From Zantedeschia hybrid cultivar (taxonomy: Eukaryota; Streptophyta; Magnoliopsida; Alismatales; Araceae), in the NCBI GenBank assembly GCA_030544215.1, contig JARZZO010000004.1, positions 19,642,501 to 19,706,500 on the forward strand: a stretch of DNA of 64,000 bases. The letters run 5' to 3'. Of this stretch, positions 54,439 through 64,000 are shown one piece after another. Both the position numbers and the translations under genes were made by a program. Numbering within the stretch: the stretch's first letter is position 1; every line of letters begins with the position of its first letter. A model generated the notes under the pieces. It had not been told where the DNA came from, searched no databases, and saw only the letters and a list, made by a program, of their open reading frames with translations.

Positions 54439-55826
54439 GGGCTTATGTACTTTCCTTTCTTTTGTGTATCATGTACAAACACTTTTTGATATATACATGA
54501 AATCTTTGCCTTCAGCTTGCGTTCCGTGTGTTTGTCCTGTGTCCTGATCATTACTTAACAAACAGGTTAAGTATCTATTTAGGCTTAGCCCCTTGCCTGA
54601 CCAAGTAAATGGTCGATCAATTTTTTTCTTAGGGGAAGGGTCAAGGGGCATAGCCTTTATTAACAAAGGTAATTGAACTGTAAGCGAAATGCAACACACA
54701 AGCAGACAGATGCTCACTAAAAATAAGAAGAATGAAGCATACTAGATGCAACAAGCAAATGCTAATTGAAATATTTTCATTATTTTGAAATATTCATTTT
54801 TGTTTGGGTTTTGAAATATGTACTTTTTTTGAATTTTTTTTTGAAATATGTGTCTTTTTTTTGGATTTTGGGATATGTATTTTTTTTTTAATTTTAAAAT
54901 GTACCTTTTTTTTGGATTTTGAAAATATGTATTTTTTTTTAATTTTAAACTATGGTGTAAACTAAAAGACCAGTATGGTACTCAGATCAAAAGATCATAT
55001 TCATTTATGAACTTAACTGCCAAATTGTTCTTCAATAATTTAACTTAAACCCATTGTGTTTGAACTTGTGTTTCCATTCGTGATCCCATTTGATGATTTC
55101 ATCCTTAGTCAATCTAGGCCGTTCCTTAAGTTTGAAGTACGCCTCTTTAGAAAGAAAAGACGAATAGGTTTAGAAAGCCCATGAGAAGGTTCCGAAGACC
55201 TAAAAAGATGTTCCTTTCCTACCCTAATATCCGTTGGGATTCGGTCATTTTCTTTCCGAAGTATTTATCGGCCTTGCGTCCCCTTTTATTTCATTTTATG
55301 GCCTTGATGTAACGTTTGTAGTGTGATGGCCTTTTGATTTGACGTTTGGCTTTTGCCTTTGCTTTGCTTTTCTTTTCTTTTCTTTGGGACGGATCTCCCA
55401 TTTTTTTTATGACGGCCTCCTACTAAGATGGCGGGTATTCTTGGTAGTCTATTCTAAGCCTCGTTCCGACATCATGGGCCGAGTGTAAAAACAGAATTTT
55501 GCTTTAAAAAGAATGATTTGTACTTTACACTTTCAGTCAAGCTTTCGGTATTCCTTAGGACTTGGCATCTCTTGTTACTCACGAATCAAACGTATCAGTA
55601 TGTGTAGTAATGTATTTGGAATTAAATTATCCAGACTAATAAGGAAATTTGAGTTTATAAATTTTCTGATCCACTGGTCTTTGTACCATGCTGATCGACT
55701 CTTTAACCTAAGAGTAGTATTTCTTAAGATGCAAACCGTTCTAGGGTGAGTTAGCTCTTCTCCTTCTGCATTGACAAGACGATAAGCGTTACCAGAAAAA
55801 GCATGTGATATAACATAAGGCCCTTC
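54439..55826. other. Non-coding junction between gene Y and integrase 3' ends of E
   Basis: Convergent 3' region. It holds the inverted repeat 54582-54655 (GGCTTAGCCCCTTGCCTGACC with GGGTCAAGGGGCATAGCC), the T-rich tandem repeat at 54770-54955 and a polypurine-like run near 55397-55412 (minus strand). It aligns with 32927-34110 of C. No gene is seen. Confidence 0.75.
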
Positions 55827-56783
55827 TCAATTGGGTTGGAGCTTAGAGCGTGGACCACCAGGTTTTACAAAAATTCTTTTGACGACCATTTCACCAACTT
55901 TGAACTTACGTTTAATGACTTTCTTTTGATAAAAACATGCTAGTCTATTTTGGTAAACTCTTACATGATTAGCAGCTGACCATCTTCTCTCGTCTAAGAG
56001 TTCCAATTGGGCAAGGAGTGTTGAACGGTGTTCATCAATGAAAAATTCCTTGTTCAATTGTACTCTTAATGACGGTACGAGGATCTCGTATGGAACTACC
56101 GCCTCCATTTCAAATGTTAAGGAATAAGGAGTTTGCCCAGTAGGCGTGTGGATTGAAGTTCGGTAGGCCCATAGAGCCTCAACTAATTTTTCTGGCCAGT
56201 CTGTGAATTTGTTAGATTTGCACGTCTTTTTGATGATTTTTATCAAAGCCTTGTTAGTTGCCTCTGCTTGGCCATTGCCTTACGGATAATAAGGAGACGA
56301 ATGATGCAATGCAATTTTGTACCTGTTGCAGAGGTCCTTTAATTCTTGTGACACGAACTGCGGTCCATTGTCGGTGACGATGGTGCTTGGAATTCTAAAT
56401 TTGGTGATGATATTCCTCATGATGAATTTGCAGACAGTTGACGCTTTGACTTCCGTGTATGCTTCGGCTTCTGCCCACTTGGTGAAGTATTTTGTTTCCG
56501 TGAGGATGAAAGATTTTTGCTTGATGCCGGAATCAAGATTACCAAGGGGTCCAATGATATCGAAAGCCCACATGGAGAAAGGCCATGGGGAGGAAACAGA
56601 ATGGAGTGAAGATGCAGGAGAATGAATTTTGTCGACGTGAAGTTGACACTTAGCACACCTACGAACATATCCTACACAGTCTTCTTCCATGGTTAGCCAA
56701 TAAAATCCTTGTCTAAGGATCTTCTTTGCTAGCATTTGTCCATTAACATGGCCACCACAAACTCCAACGTGAGCTCCTTCCAT
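55827..56783 (-). pseudogene. Integrase of element E
   Basis: Tat-type integrase: HVGVCGGH ... CAKCQLH finger, AFDIIGPL, TDNGPQF, then YYP-stop-GNGQAEATN. The TAA (56280-56282) replaces the Gln codon found in C. A second stop, TGA 55827-55829, replaces the Trp of QPNWEGPY. No frameshift. Confidence 0.88.
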
Positions 56784-58752
56784 AACCTTCCAAAGCTCAT
56801 CTTCGTCTAGACATCTCAGAAGAACTCTATCAAAACCTCTTTTGTACAGTGCTCCCCCAACTAGGCTGTATCATTGAGCAACTCTCCTGATAGCTCTTTT
56901 CTCCTCAACTGTGGCTTCTTCAGGATATGATTGATCTTCACAATATTTAGCAATTTCATAGAACCATGGCTTTCGTTCATCATCCATCTCTTCTAACAGC
57001 TCCATCAACATGATTTCTCTTTTTTCTACGATATCTCCATCTCTGACCTTCTTCAGCAACTTCTCTTTGGTTCTCAAAAATGAAGGGTCTTTCACGGCAG
57101 GTGAAAGGCGCCTATGAACTATGATTGATTCAGATTGCCTGCTGATTGGAAAATTAAGAGAAGATGCAAGTGAGGCTAGAGCGTCAGCTAAGATGTTCTG
57201 ATTCCTAAGAACATGGACGAAGATCAATTTGGTGAAAAACTTTGAATAAGCAGAAGTAAGTTCTTGATAAGGCTTGAGTTTGGGATCAAGGGTTCGATAC
57301 TTGGTTAACACTTGGCGAAGAATCAATTGGCTATCACCCACAATCCTGAGTTTGGTAACACCATGGGAATGAGCAGCCTCGAGGCCAGCAAGGAGCGCCT
57401 CGTATTCAGCTATATTATTGGTGACTGGAAAGTCAAGCTGAAAGGCTTGTGGAATGGTGATACCTTCGGGTGATAACAGAACAATGTCACTACCCTTTCC
57501 ATGGGAATTCAGAGCTCCGTCAAAATGCAGAGTCCACATATCATCCCTAATTTGGTCTATGGACATCAGTTCCTCATCCGAAAACTCCGATTAGACTGGA
57601 TCAAAACGAGGAAAGGGGTGATGAGCGAGATGTTCTGCTATGGCATAGCCTTTGATCGCTTTCTGCTGAATGTCAGTGATATCGAATTGAGATAGAAAGC
57701 TTTGCCATCGTGCTAACCTATCAGTAAGGACATATTTCTCCAGAAGAAACTTGATTGGATTCATCCTAGTGATGAGATGGACTTCATGGGCTAGAAAATA
57801 ATGCTTCAATTTCTGAACAACCCAGACCAATGCTGCGCATGTTTTCTCCATCATTGTATATCTCTGTTCAGCAGGGTTGAGAAGTTTAGAGAGATAGTAA
57901 GCCGCCCTCTCCTTCCCTTCTTCATCCTCTTGTGCTAAGACAGCCCCCACTGCATCATCCAGGACAGAAATGTAAAGTATCAATGGTTTGCCTGGAGATG
58001 GTGGTCTCCAAACAGGAGGACTTGCCAAATAATTCTTCAATCCATCGAATGTCTCTTGACACTTATCGTCCCGGTCGAATTTGACTCCCGGCTTGGTAAG
58101 CTCGTAGAACAGCTTACACCTTTGTAAGTGCTGGGAGACAAAACGGCGAATAAATTGCAACCTCCCGATTAATCCTCTTAACTCCTTCAAGTTCTTGGGA
58201 GGTGGCATCTCTCTGATAGCCTTCGCCTTGTTGGGATCGATCTCAATTCTCCGTTTGCTGACAATGAATCTAAGTAATTTCCCTGAAGATACCCCGAATA
58301 CACATTTCTTGGGGTTCATCTTTAACTGATACTCCCTTGATCTCTCTAACACTCTTGCCAAAACTTTGGCATGCTCAGCCTTCGTCTTAGATTTAACCAA
58401 CAAGTCATCCACAAACACTTCCAGATCTATGTGCATCATGTCGTGAAATATTGCCATCATGGCCCTCTGATAAGTGGCTCCAGCATTCTTTAATCCAAAT
58501 GGCATGACGACATAGCAGTATGTTCCCCATGGTGTAGTGAATGATGTCTTCTCCTGATCTTCTTCTGCCAATTTGATCTGATTGTATCCTGAAAACCCGT
58601 CCATAAATGATAAAGTCTCATAGCCAGCAGTGTTATCAATGAGTACGTCAATATGAGGCAATGGAAAATCATCTTTAGGACACGTCCGGTTTAAATCTCG
58701 GATGTCAATGCAAATCATGACCTTCCCGTCCTTCTTCATAACCGGGACTATG
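56784..58752 (-). pseudogene. RT C-terminal part and RNase H pair of element E
   Basis: One frame from solo LTR H to integrase. It has RT blocks FMDGFSGYNQIKL, VMPFGLKNAGATY and FVDDLLVKSK, a first RNase H with TRMNP in place of the catalytic Asp site, and a second RNase H (LHFDGALNSHGKGSDIV, NNIAEYEALLAGLEAA, NILADALASL). Stops are TAA 57591-57593 and TGA 56871-56873, both at Arg codons of homologue C. Confidence 0.9.
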
Positions 58753-58757
58753 TTGGC

Positions 58758-60671
58758 TGATAAAGTGATAAATTTATCATTTAAGGGCAATTATATATAT
58801 CATACTCATGTTTTTATCTTCAAAATAGCATGGAATGATAGATAATTGTGTACCAAGTCCAACGGTACCAATTTCGTCAAATTCTGAGTTAAAAACATCG
58901 TCATTTCATGTGATTAATGGAGTATAGCGCATTTGCGATTTTTCGACAAAATCGAGACGAAATAAATAAATATGATGATATTTTTATGATAATGTGCTAA
59001 TTTATATTTATTTTATGTGAACAGGACATGCCGATGATGCAGTGCAGCTGGTGGAGTTTCCGAAAATTTGGGGGAGGTCTAGTGTTCGAATTTCGATAAA
59101 TTCGACGTCATTTTGTCCAAAAGATTAAAACATGGGTAAAAACGTCATTTGAAGTCCTAATATTACCCAAATTCTTGTCCGAAGAATCCAAGAAAGACCA
59201 GCCACTTTCCTTTCCCCCACTTTCTTTTTTTTTTAAAGTTTCCTTCTCAAATTAAAAAAATCTCTCTGTTTCCTTTTCTCTGTCCCTCTGCATACCTTCT
59301 TCCCTCCTTCCCACGTCTCTCTTCCTCTCTATTTATTTTCCTCCTTCCTCTCCAGTTTTCCAACTCTCTCTAATTCCGGGTCTCTCTCCAATCTTCCTCA
59401 AACCCGCAACCCTCTCTTTCCTTCCCCAATTCGGAACCTCTCTCCCCTCTTCCACAGCTCCTTCTCTCTCTCTTTCTCCCTCGGTTTCTCTTTCTCTCTC
59501 TCTTCTATTCCTCTCTCCCTCCCGCAACCTCTCTCCAGCAGCCTCTCGAATTCTCTCTCTCTCTCTTGGATTTCCTCCTCCTCCGTAATCTTTATCTCCC
59601 ACAGCCCCTATTCTCCTCCTCTCTTCCCAGCACTCTCTCTTTCTCTCCCTCTGTTAACTCTTATTTCCAGCAACACCACCACCTGCAAGCTTCTCCATCC
59701 ACCAGCTGCTGCAACTCCCAAGCATCCTCCCCGCTCAAGCTTCAGTCCGGTGCACATCCAGCACTGCTCCAGCAGCAGCTCCACGTCCAAGCAGCATCCA
59801 GCAGCTCCACGTCCAAGCATACCAGCAACAGCAGCTCCACGCCTGGAGAAGTCTCCCCACGCCTGCATGCACACAGCACCGCCGGTCTCCATGCACCCCC
59901 AGTACGCCAGCAAGCAGCTCCACGCGGCAACCGACCACCCAGCAGCAACCTCCTCCACATGCCCATGGGCTTGAAGCCTTCAGCACCTGCACGCACCGCC
60001 CATGCATGCTTGGACGTCCTCCACGCACCTGCATGCTCTTCCATGTAACCGGTGTACCAGCAGCAAGTCCACCTGAAGCTCTCCACGCGCCAGCAAAGCT
60101 CCTGTGAGCGGTGAAGCAGCTGCCAGCAACTCCAGCAAACATCCACTGCGCCGCATCCTCTCAGCCCGGTCCATTGCGCCGGCGCTCTACAAAGTTCCCA
60201 CAGAAGCCTGTTGCAAGCCGCACTTGTCTACTTCCACCACTCTGTTGCAATTTGTTTTATTAGTATAATATGTTTCTTTGTTTTAGTTTAATTTAGTTTA
60301 GTTAAGTTAAGTTGTTAGTGTTTAATTAATTCTTATTATTTACAACTTGATTAGTTAAATTTAGAAGTTTTGTTGTTTTTATAACATGTTGTTAATTTCT
60401 CTCTCTTCTCAATTTTAAATATAGTTGTATTTGTGCTTTTAAAAATTAGTATAGTTTAGTTTAATTTAATTAGATAGTTAATTAATCAATTCAAATTCCT
60501 AATTTTTTTTAGATAATTAAAATCTAAGGTTTTCAAAATTAAAATTTTATCTCCCTGTGGATCGACTCGGACTCACCACTATTAATTTTCAAAATCTGAT
60601 TTGAGTGAGCCGGATAAATTTAAATTGAACATTTTTATGAGTGTTTAACGACGCACAATTTGGAACGATCA
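58758..60671 (+). mobile_element. Solo LTR H, different family, inserted in RT of element E
   Basis: 1914 bp beginning TGATAAAGTG and ending GGAACGATCA, with a perfect TSD TTGGC (58753-58757 and 60672-60676). It contains a CT-rich tract (59240-59660), AGCAGCTCCACGTCCAAGCA repeats (59775-59845), a T/A-rich part, and CTCCCTGTGGATCGACTCGG near 60552. The last resembles the 3' part of Athila-type LTRs from memory. The orientation given follows that motif and is tentative. A 160-codon frame at 59566-60048 has no recognisable domain. Confidence 0.85.
59240..59660. repeat. CT-rich low-complexity tract in solo LTR H
   Basis: About 400 bases, almost all C and T on the plus strand, with many CTCTCT runs. 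Promoter-like pyrimidine patches are common in LTRs. No coding role is supported. Confidence 0.85.
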
Positions 60672-60676
60672 TTGGC

Positions 60677-61519
60677 CACCCATTGCGGATAGAGGACAAC
60701 TCTAATAAATTTGGCTTTATGTAGCTTGTCGACCTCTTCCTTCATTTTCAAAGCCATTTGTGGGTGGAATCGCCTTAGCTTCTGTTTGACCGGGCTAGCT
60801 CCATCCTTTAATGTCAACCTGTGTTCCACTAATGATGAGTCTAACCCCGGCATATCTTCATAACTCCAGGCGAAAGTGTCCTTATAGTCTTTAAGAACTT
60901 GTACCATTGCCTTCTCATCTTCTACAGAAAGATTCTTACTGACGAGGACAACCTTAGGTTCGTCTTCAGTCCTTAAATTGATTTCTCTGATGGGCTCTTC
61001 TACGACAGCTAAGGGTTCATCGAATCTCTTCACTCCACTGGCATATGCCTCGGCTGCGTCCTCGTCATCTTCTTCATCTTCAACAATGGGGTCTTATTCA
61101 TGTATCAACTCATACACCCCATATCCATCATTGACTAACTCATCGTCCATACAGTCTTCTGGCATCTGAATGGGATTTTCCGATAGCTGAGGGATCATCG
61201 AGCAAGAAAGGCACCTATCAGCTAAGTTCTGGAGGTATCTATCTGGAATTCGTCTACCCTTAGACTTTCTAGACTTCCTAACCTGATTAACCAGCCTAGA
61301 ACTAGACTCCCTAACTTCACTAGACTCCCTATTCTGACCTAATGAAGATGAAGCAGAATGAAAATCATGGGATACAGATGGAAATACAAGAGAATCCTCC
61401 CGAGGGGAGGGGCAGAGTAGATTTAAAAGAGAATCTTGACCAAAAGACCCGCACGATGGGGTATAATCGGCCAAGTAAGAGGTTTCCTCAATGAGGATCT
61501 GGGAAGAATTTGTTGTCAA
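60677..61519 (-). pseudogene. RT N-terminal part and linker of element E
   Basis: It continues the RT frame on the far side of solo LTR H (WVAN at the junction). It encodes EDMPGLDSSLVEHRL and KLHKAKFIRVVLYPQWVAN, and upstream an acidic linker and a Ser/Arg-rich linker (RKSRKSKGRRIPDRYLQNLADR). It has a TAA at 61094-61096. The frame enters in the -1 relation from the upstream frame at an A10 run (plus-strand T run 61527-61536). Confidence 0.85.
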
Positions 61520-62823
61520 ATTGGCGTTTTTTTTTTGGCAATAGAAGAGTTAAGCATAAAACAGGAATGAAGATGAATAGAAGGAGAATGAGATGAGGGA
61601 AGTGGCACCAAGGCCAGAGGATTAGGGGGATCATACAGCAGTATGTCCCAGATTAAATCATACATCCTCTCTAGATCGAGAGGAGGTGGTGGAATGAGGT
61701 CCCGTGGGGACAAAGTAATCATGACGGGCGGGGCCCGTGGAATGTCTTCAATGATGACCCGCGATCAAGTCGGGGTCAAGAGCGAAGTGCGAAACAAGGT
61801 GTGAAGCATGAAAACATGAGAAGGATAAGTCCCCCTCCAAAGCAGATATGTGGTATAGCCAGCTTCATAGGGGTCATCTGGCTCCCCTTCATCAGTCTCT
61901 TCTGACAGCAGTATCCTTTTGTCGAAAATAGCACCGGGACCTTCGATCAGCTCATCGATCTGTGGCAGCCACTTGGGTTCTGCAGGATCGAGAAACAGCC
62001 TGTTCAATGCGATGTAGAGGTCTCTTAAATCGAACCACCTGTACCATTCACATTCAGGATCTTGGAATTTTCTCCTTTTCATAGGCCGCAGAGCCTCCAA
62101 AGACTGGTTCGTGAGTAGTTCTAAGCAATGCCTAGTCAAGTCTCCCCCATATATATCGTGGAGGTCAAAACATGAAGTAATGACCACCATATTGTCATGG
62201 CTTATTACGGGCCCCTTTACAAAATGAGTGTATAGAGTCCATGTTAGGGGGTCCCGACCTTCCTTGTGTGGTGTAGACATCGTCTCCCAGACTTTCTGGC
62301 CGCCTTCATTTTCTGCTTGCTGAACAATGTCCTGCTTCATTTTTCTCGGCCTATAGCCCAGGCCGTTTCCAGGTATTCCTCGGTGGTCTTTGACGGGAGT
62401 GGTCCTGCCTTGTAACTGTGTGCCCAAGCCTCTTCCAGGCTGATGGCCATTCTTCATCATTATTCTCCATCCTGGGGTACTCATGCACTTCCTCCTCTTT
62501 ATGGCATTTAATGGATAAGGAGTAATAGTGGTAGTTTTCAAAGGATCAGTCATTGGATGGTAAACCTGTAATACCGACAGAAAAGGTTGTCGGCCAGGTG
62601 AAGAAGTGGGCTTGACATTCAAAGAATGAGCAGCAGCGAGGATCGGCATGCTCGTAACCTTAATGATTCGTCCTTTGAAGGAGAATTTGAGGCATTGATG
62701 ATTCGTGGAGGGAATCGCCTCAAGAGTTTTTATGTAAGGACGACCCAAAATGGTATTCAAAGAAGGGTCGATTTCCATAATGTGAAACTCGACCTCTGCA
62801 TGACTTACAGGGCCTAGCTCCAC
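61516..62823 (-). pseudogene. Protease C-terminal part, G-patch segment and linker of element E
   Basis: It encodes LNTILGRPYIKTLE, then GWRIMMKNGHQPGRGLG and GNGLGYRPRK (G-patch), then DPLTWTLYTHFVKGP, CEWYRWFDLRDLYIALN and DELIEGPGAIFDKRI. A TGA at 61765-61767 replaces a Trp codon. The frame stays open to the A10 run. Confidence 0.8.
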
Positions 62824-63141
62824 TTTTCAATAAACCATTCCCAGAGGGAAACGGGTGGAATTATCATATGCCGTCACGGAGATGGGGCTAGGCATCTATT
62901 TTTCCTTGGGCACGCCGCACAATTCCAGGGTCTTCGGAGGTAAAACATTGATCGAAGCCCCTGTATCAACCAGACATACATCCACGGCCTTCTTGCAGAT
63001 ATTGACCGTGATGCTCAAAGCCATGCTTCTAGCCGCCGGCGGTGCTAGTTCCGATGTATGAAATGAAATAGAGGGCTGATCCCCCTGAGGAACTAACAGT
63101 GCTGCAATCTTCTCCACCGGCACGTCCTCGTTGACCATCAC
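62824..63141 (-). pseudogene. Protease N-terminal part of element E
   Basis: Active site LVDTGASINVLPP. It has a TAG at 62896-62898 (Trp in C) and a TGA just before the next piece at about 62830 (Leu in C). Same frame as gag and the following segment. Confidence 0.82.
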
Positions 63142-63144
63142 CTT

Positions 63145-64000
63145 CTACAAATATTCCATAAAGGCTTCTTGGTGGGTCTTTGATCTTTTAATCAGTTCAA
63201 GCACGGAGATCCGTGCCGGTGTTCGGTCCAGATGTTTCAACAAATCATATTGAGTGCCTGGTGCACTCTCTTCATTATGTGCTTCCTCCGGCGGCTGTGA
63301 TGGGCCGTCTCTAACTGTTGACTGAGGAAAAACTTTGTTGAAAATCCTTCCACTCCGGAGCGCATGTTCTTCAGCCTTGGAAGGTCCGGGTGATACTTTG
63401 AGTACCGCAGGGTTGGATGGTGCGGATGGGGTGGAGTGTTGGTATGTAGGTGATGGTGTGGGGTTAGTCGGTGGTGCCGTGGTACGGATTAAAGGCCTAG
63501 ACAGTTGGATGGTGGAAGGGTAAGTGGTTGGCGTGGATGAAGTGGGGAACGGCATGTGTAATAGTGGTTTAGAAGGTTAGATGGTATCTGGGTAAGCAGT
63601 AGTGGTAGCGGGTGAAGTAGGGAATGGTGCGCGAAGTAGGGGTCTGGATGGTAGGAGGGGTGCCTAGTTGGTTTGCGAGGGGTTATTTAGTGGGGGCGTA
63701 GTGGCGTGGGGTGTAATGGGTTTAAGGAAAGCGAGTGGTGGTAATGGGTTAGTGGGTGCGGGTGAGTGATATGCGGGTGTTGGTATAGGGGTAATGGTAA
63801 TGGGCTGTAGTCTGGGTATATGGATGGTGCGGCGTGGTGGTTGTTCTGCGGTACTCGGAATGTGACCCGTTGAATAAATAGAGGAAGAGTCTATCCTCCA
63901 CTGTTGCCCGCGGTTAGCCTCAGACCGGCTATCTGTCAGAATAGCGGCAACTTGGTTCTGATGTTGGTGCTCCGGAAGAGGGTTATGCACTATGCCCATG
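63145..64000 (-). pseudogene. gag C-terminal tail of element E, running off the window
   Basis: Pro/Thr-rich tail (MGIVHNPLPEHQHQNQ at 63999, then repeated PLLxxPFPTS units) ending RISVLELIKRSKTHQEAFMEYL and TAG 63145-63147. It has stops near 63664 and 63580. Element C has the same ending and the same TAG. Confidence 0.82.

Larger units (their letters stand above)
37366..64000 (-). mobile_element. Tat-clade Ty3/gypsy element E with antisense genes, 5' end outside the window
   Basis: Minus-strand element whose own sequence is 37366-41432, 50847-58757 and 60677-64000. It contains, in element order, gag, protease, G-patch, RT, RNase H pair and integrase, then (on the opposite strand) genes Y and X, then the 3' LTR. 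It is interrupted by element G and solo LTR H. Pol from 58752 to 55827 stays in one frame with only nonsense changes. The left flank is AGAAT (37361-37365); its TSD partner would lie beyond 64000. Confidence 0.92.

Noticed and set aside
59566..60048. 160-codon frame in solo LTR H
   Set aside because: Ser/His/Pro-rich translation of CT- and CAG-rich repeats; no domain and no homologue in the window.
58758..60671. MITE or Helitron as an explanation for insertion H
   Set aside because: The ends are TG and CA with a 5-bp TSD and no long terminal inverted repeats, as for an LTR and not for these classes.

Overview
The window is nuclear DNA of a flowering plant. Essentially all of it is LTR retrotransposon sequence, nested several layers deep, as in plant heterochromatin. 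The clues are Ty3/gypsy polyproteins, an initiator-Met-tRNA primer site, 5-bp target-site duplications (TSDs) and a plant mobile domain (PMD) gene. I found no rRNA, tRNA, CRISPR or ordinary host gene. The species cannot be told from the sequence.

Layout. Element C (1-36652, plus strand, 5' end outside the window) is a Tat-clade Ty3/gypsy element with gag, protease, a G-patch segment, RT, a degenerate RNase H, a second (archaeal-type) RNase H, integrase and a 3' LTR. It is interrupted by a split solo LTR of family A (103-22585, TSD CCGCC) and another solo LTR A (27785-30095, TSD CTACA). The split LTR itself holds a smaller LTR A (140-2338) and the complete 18.2-kb Tat element B (2924-21095, minus strand, TSD CCGCT). 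Next come an inverted LTR A fragment (36653-36740) and a piece of a fourth Tat copy, F (36741-37365). Element E (37366 to beyond 64000, minus strand, Tat) fills the rest. It is interrupted by element G (41433-50841, TSD TAGAT), a complete chromodomain-bearing Tekay/Del-type element whose 2330-bp LTRs are the family A LTR and are almost identical, and by an unrelated solo LTR H (58758-60671, TSD TTGGC).

Between pol and the 3' LTR, elements B and E both carry two intron-containing genes on the opposite strand, in the same order. Gene X is an unknown alpha-helical-looking protein. Gene Y is a seven-exon PMD protein with a coiled-coil tail. All four copies are now broken. Antisense orientation explains why their introns survive retrotransposition.

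The most unusual signal is a set of tandem short palindromes with a nearly fixed 30-33 bp period. They sit at corresponding places in B and E: the LTR, upstream of X, upstream of Y, and in intron 1 of Y. The arm sequence differs: GGAAGGCC, GGACGGCC or CCGTCCG types in B, GGCGTC type in E and C. The GGCGTC type also fills the LTR of the unrelated element G. I propose as inference that X and/or Y and these arrays form a cognate protein/DNA module, comparable in logic to the VANC anti-silencing system. A second notable signal is an A9-A10 run in B, C and E at which the reading frame moves by -1 at the same place before RT, a candidate programmed frameshift.
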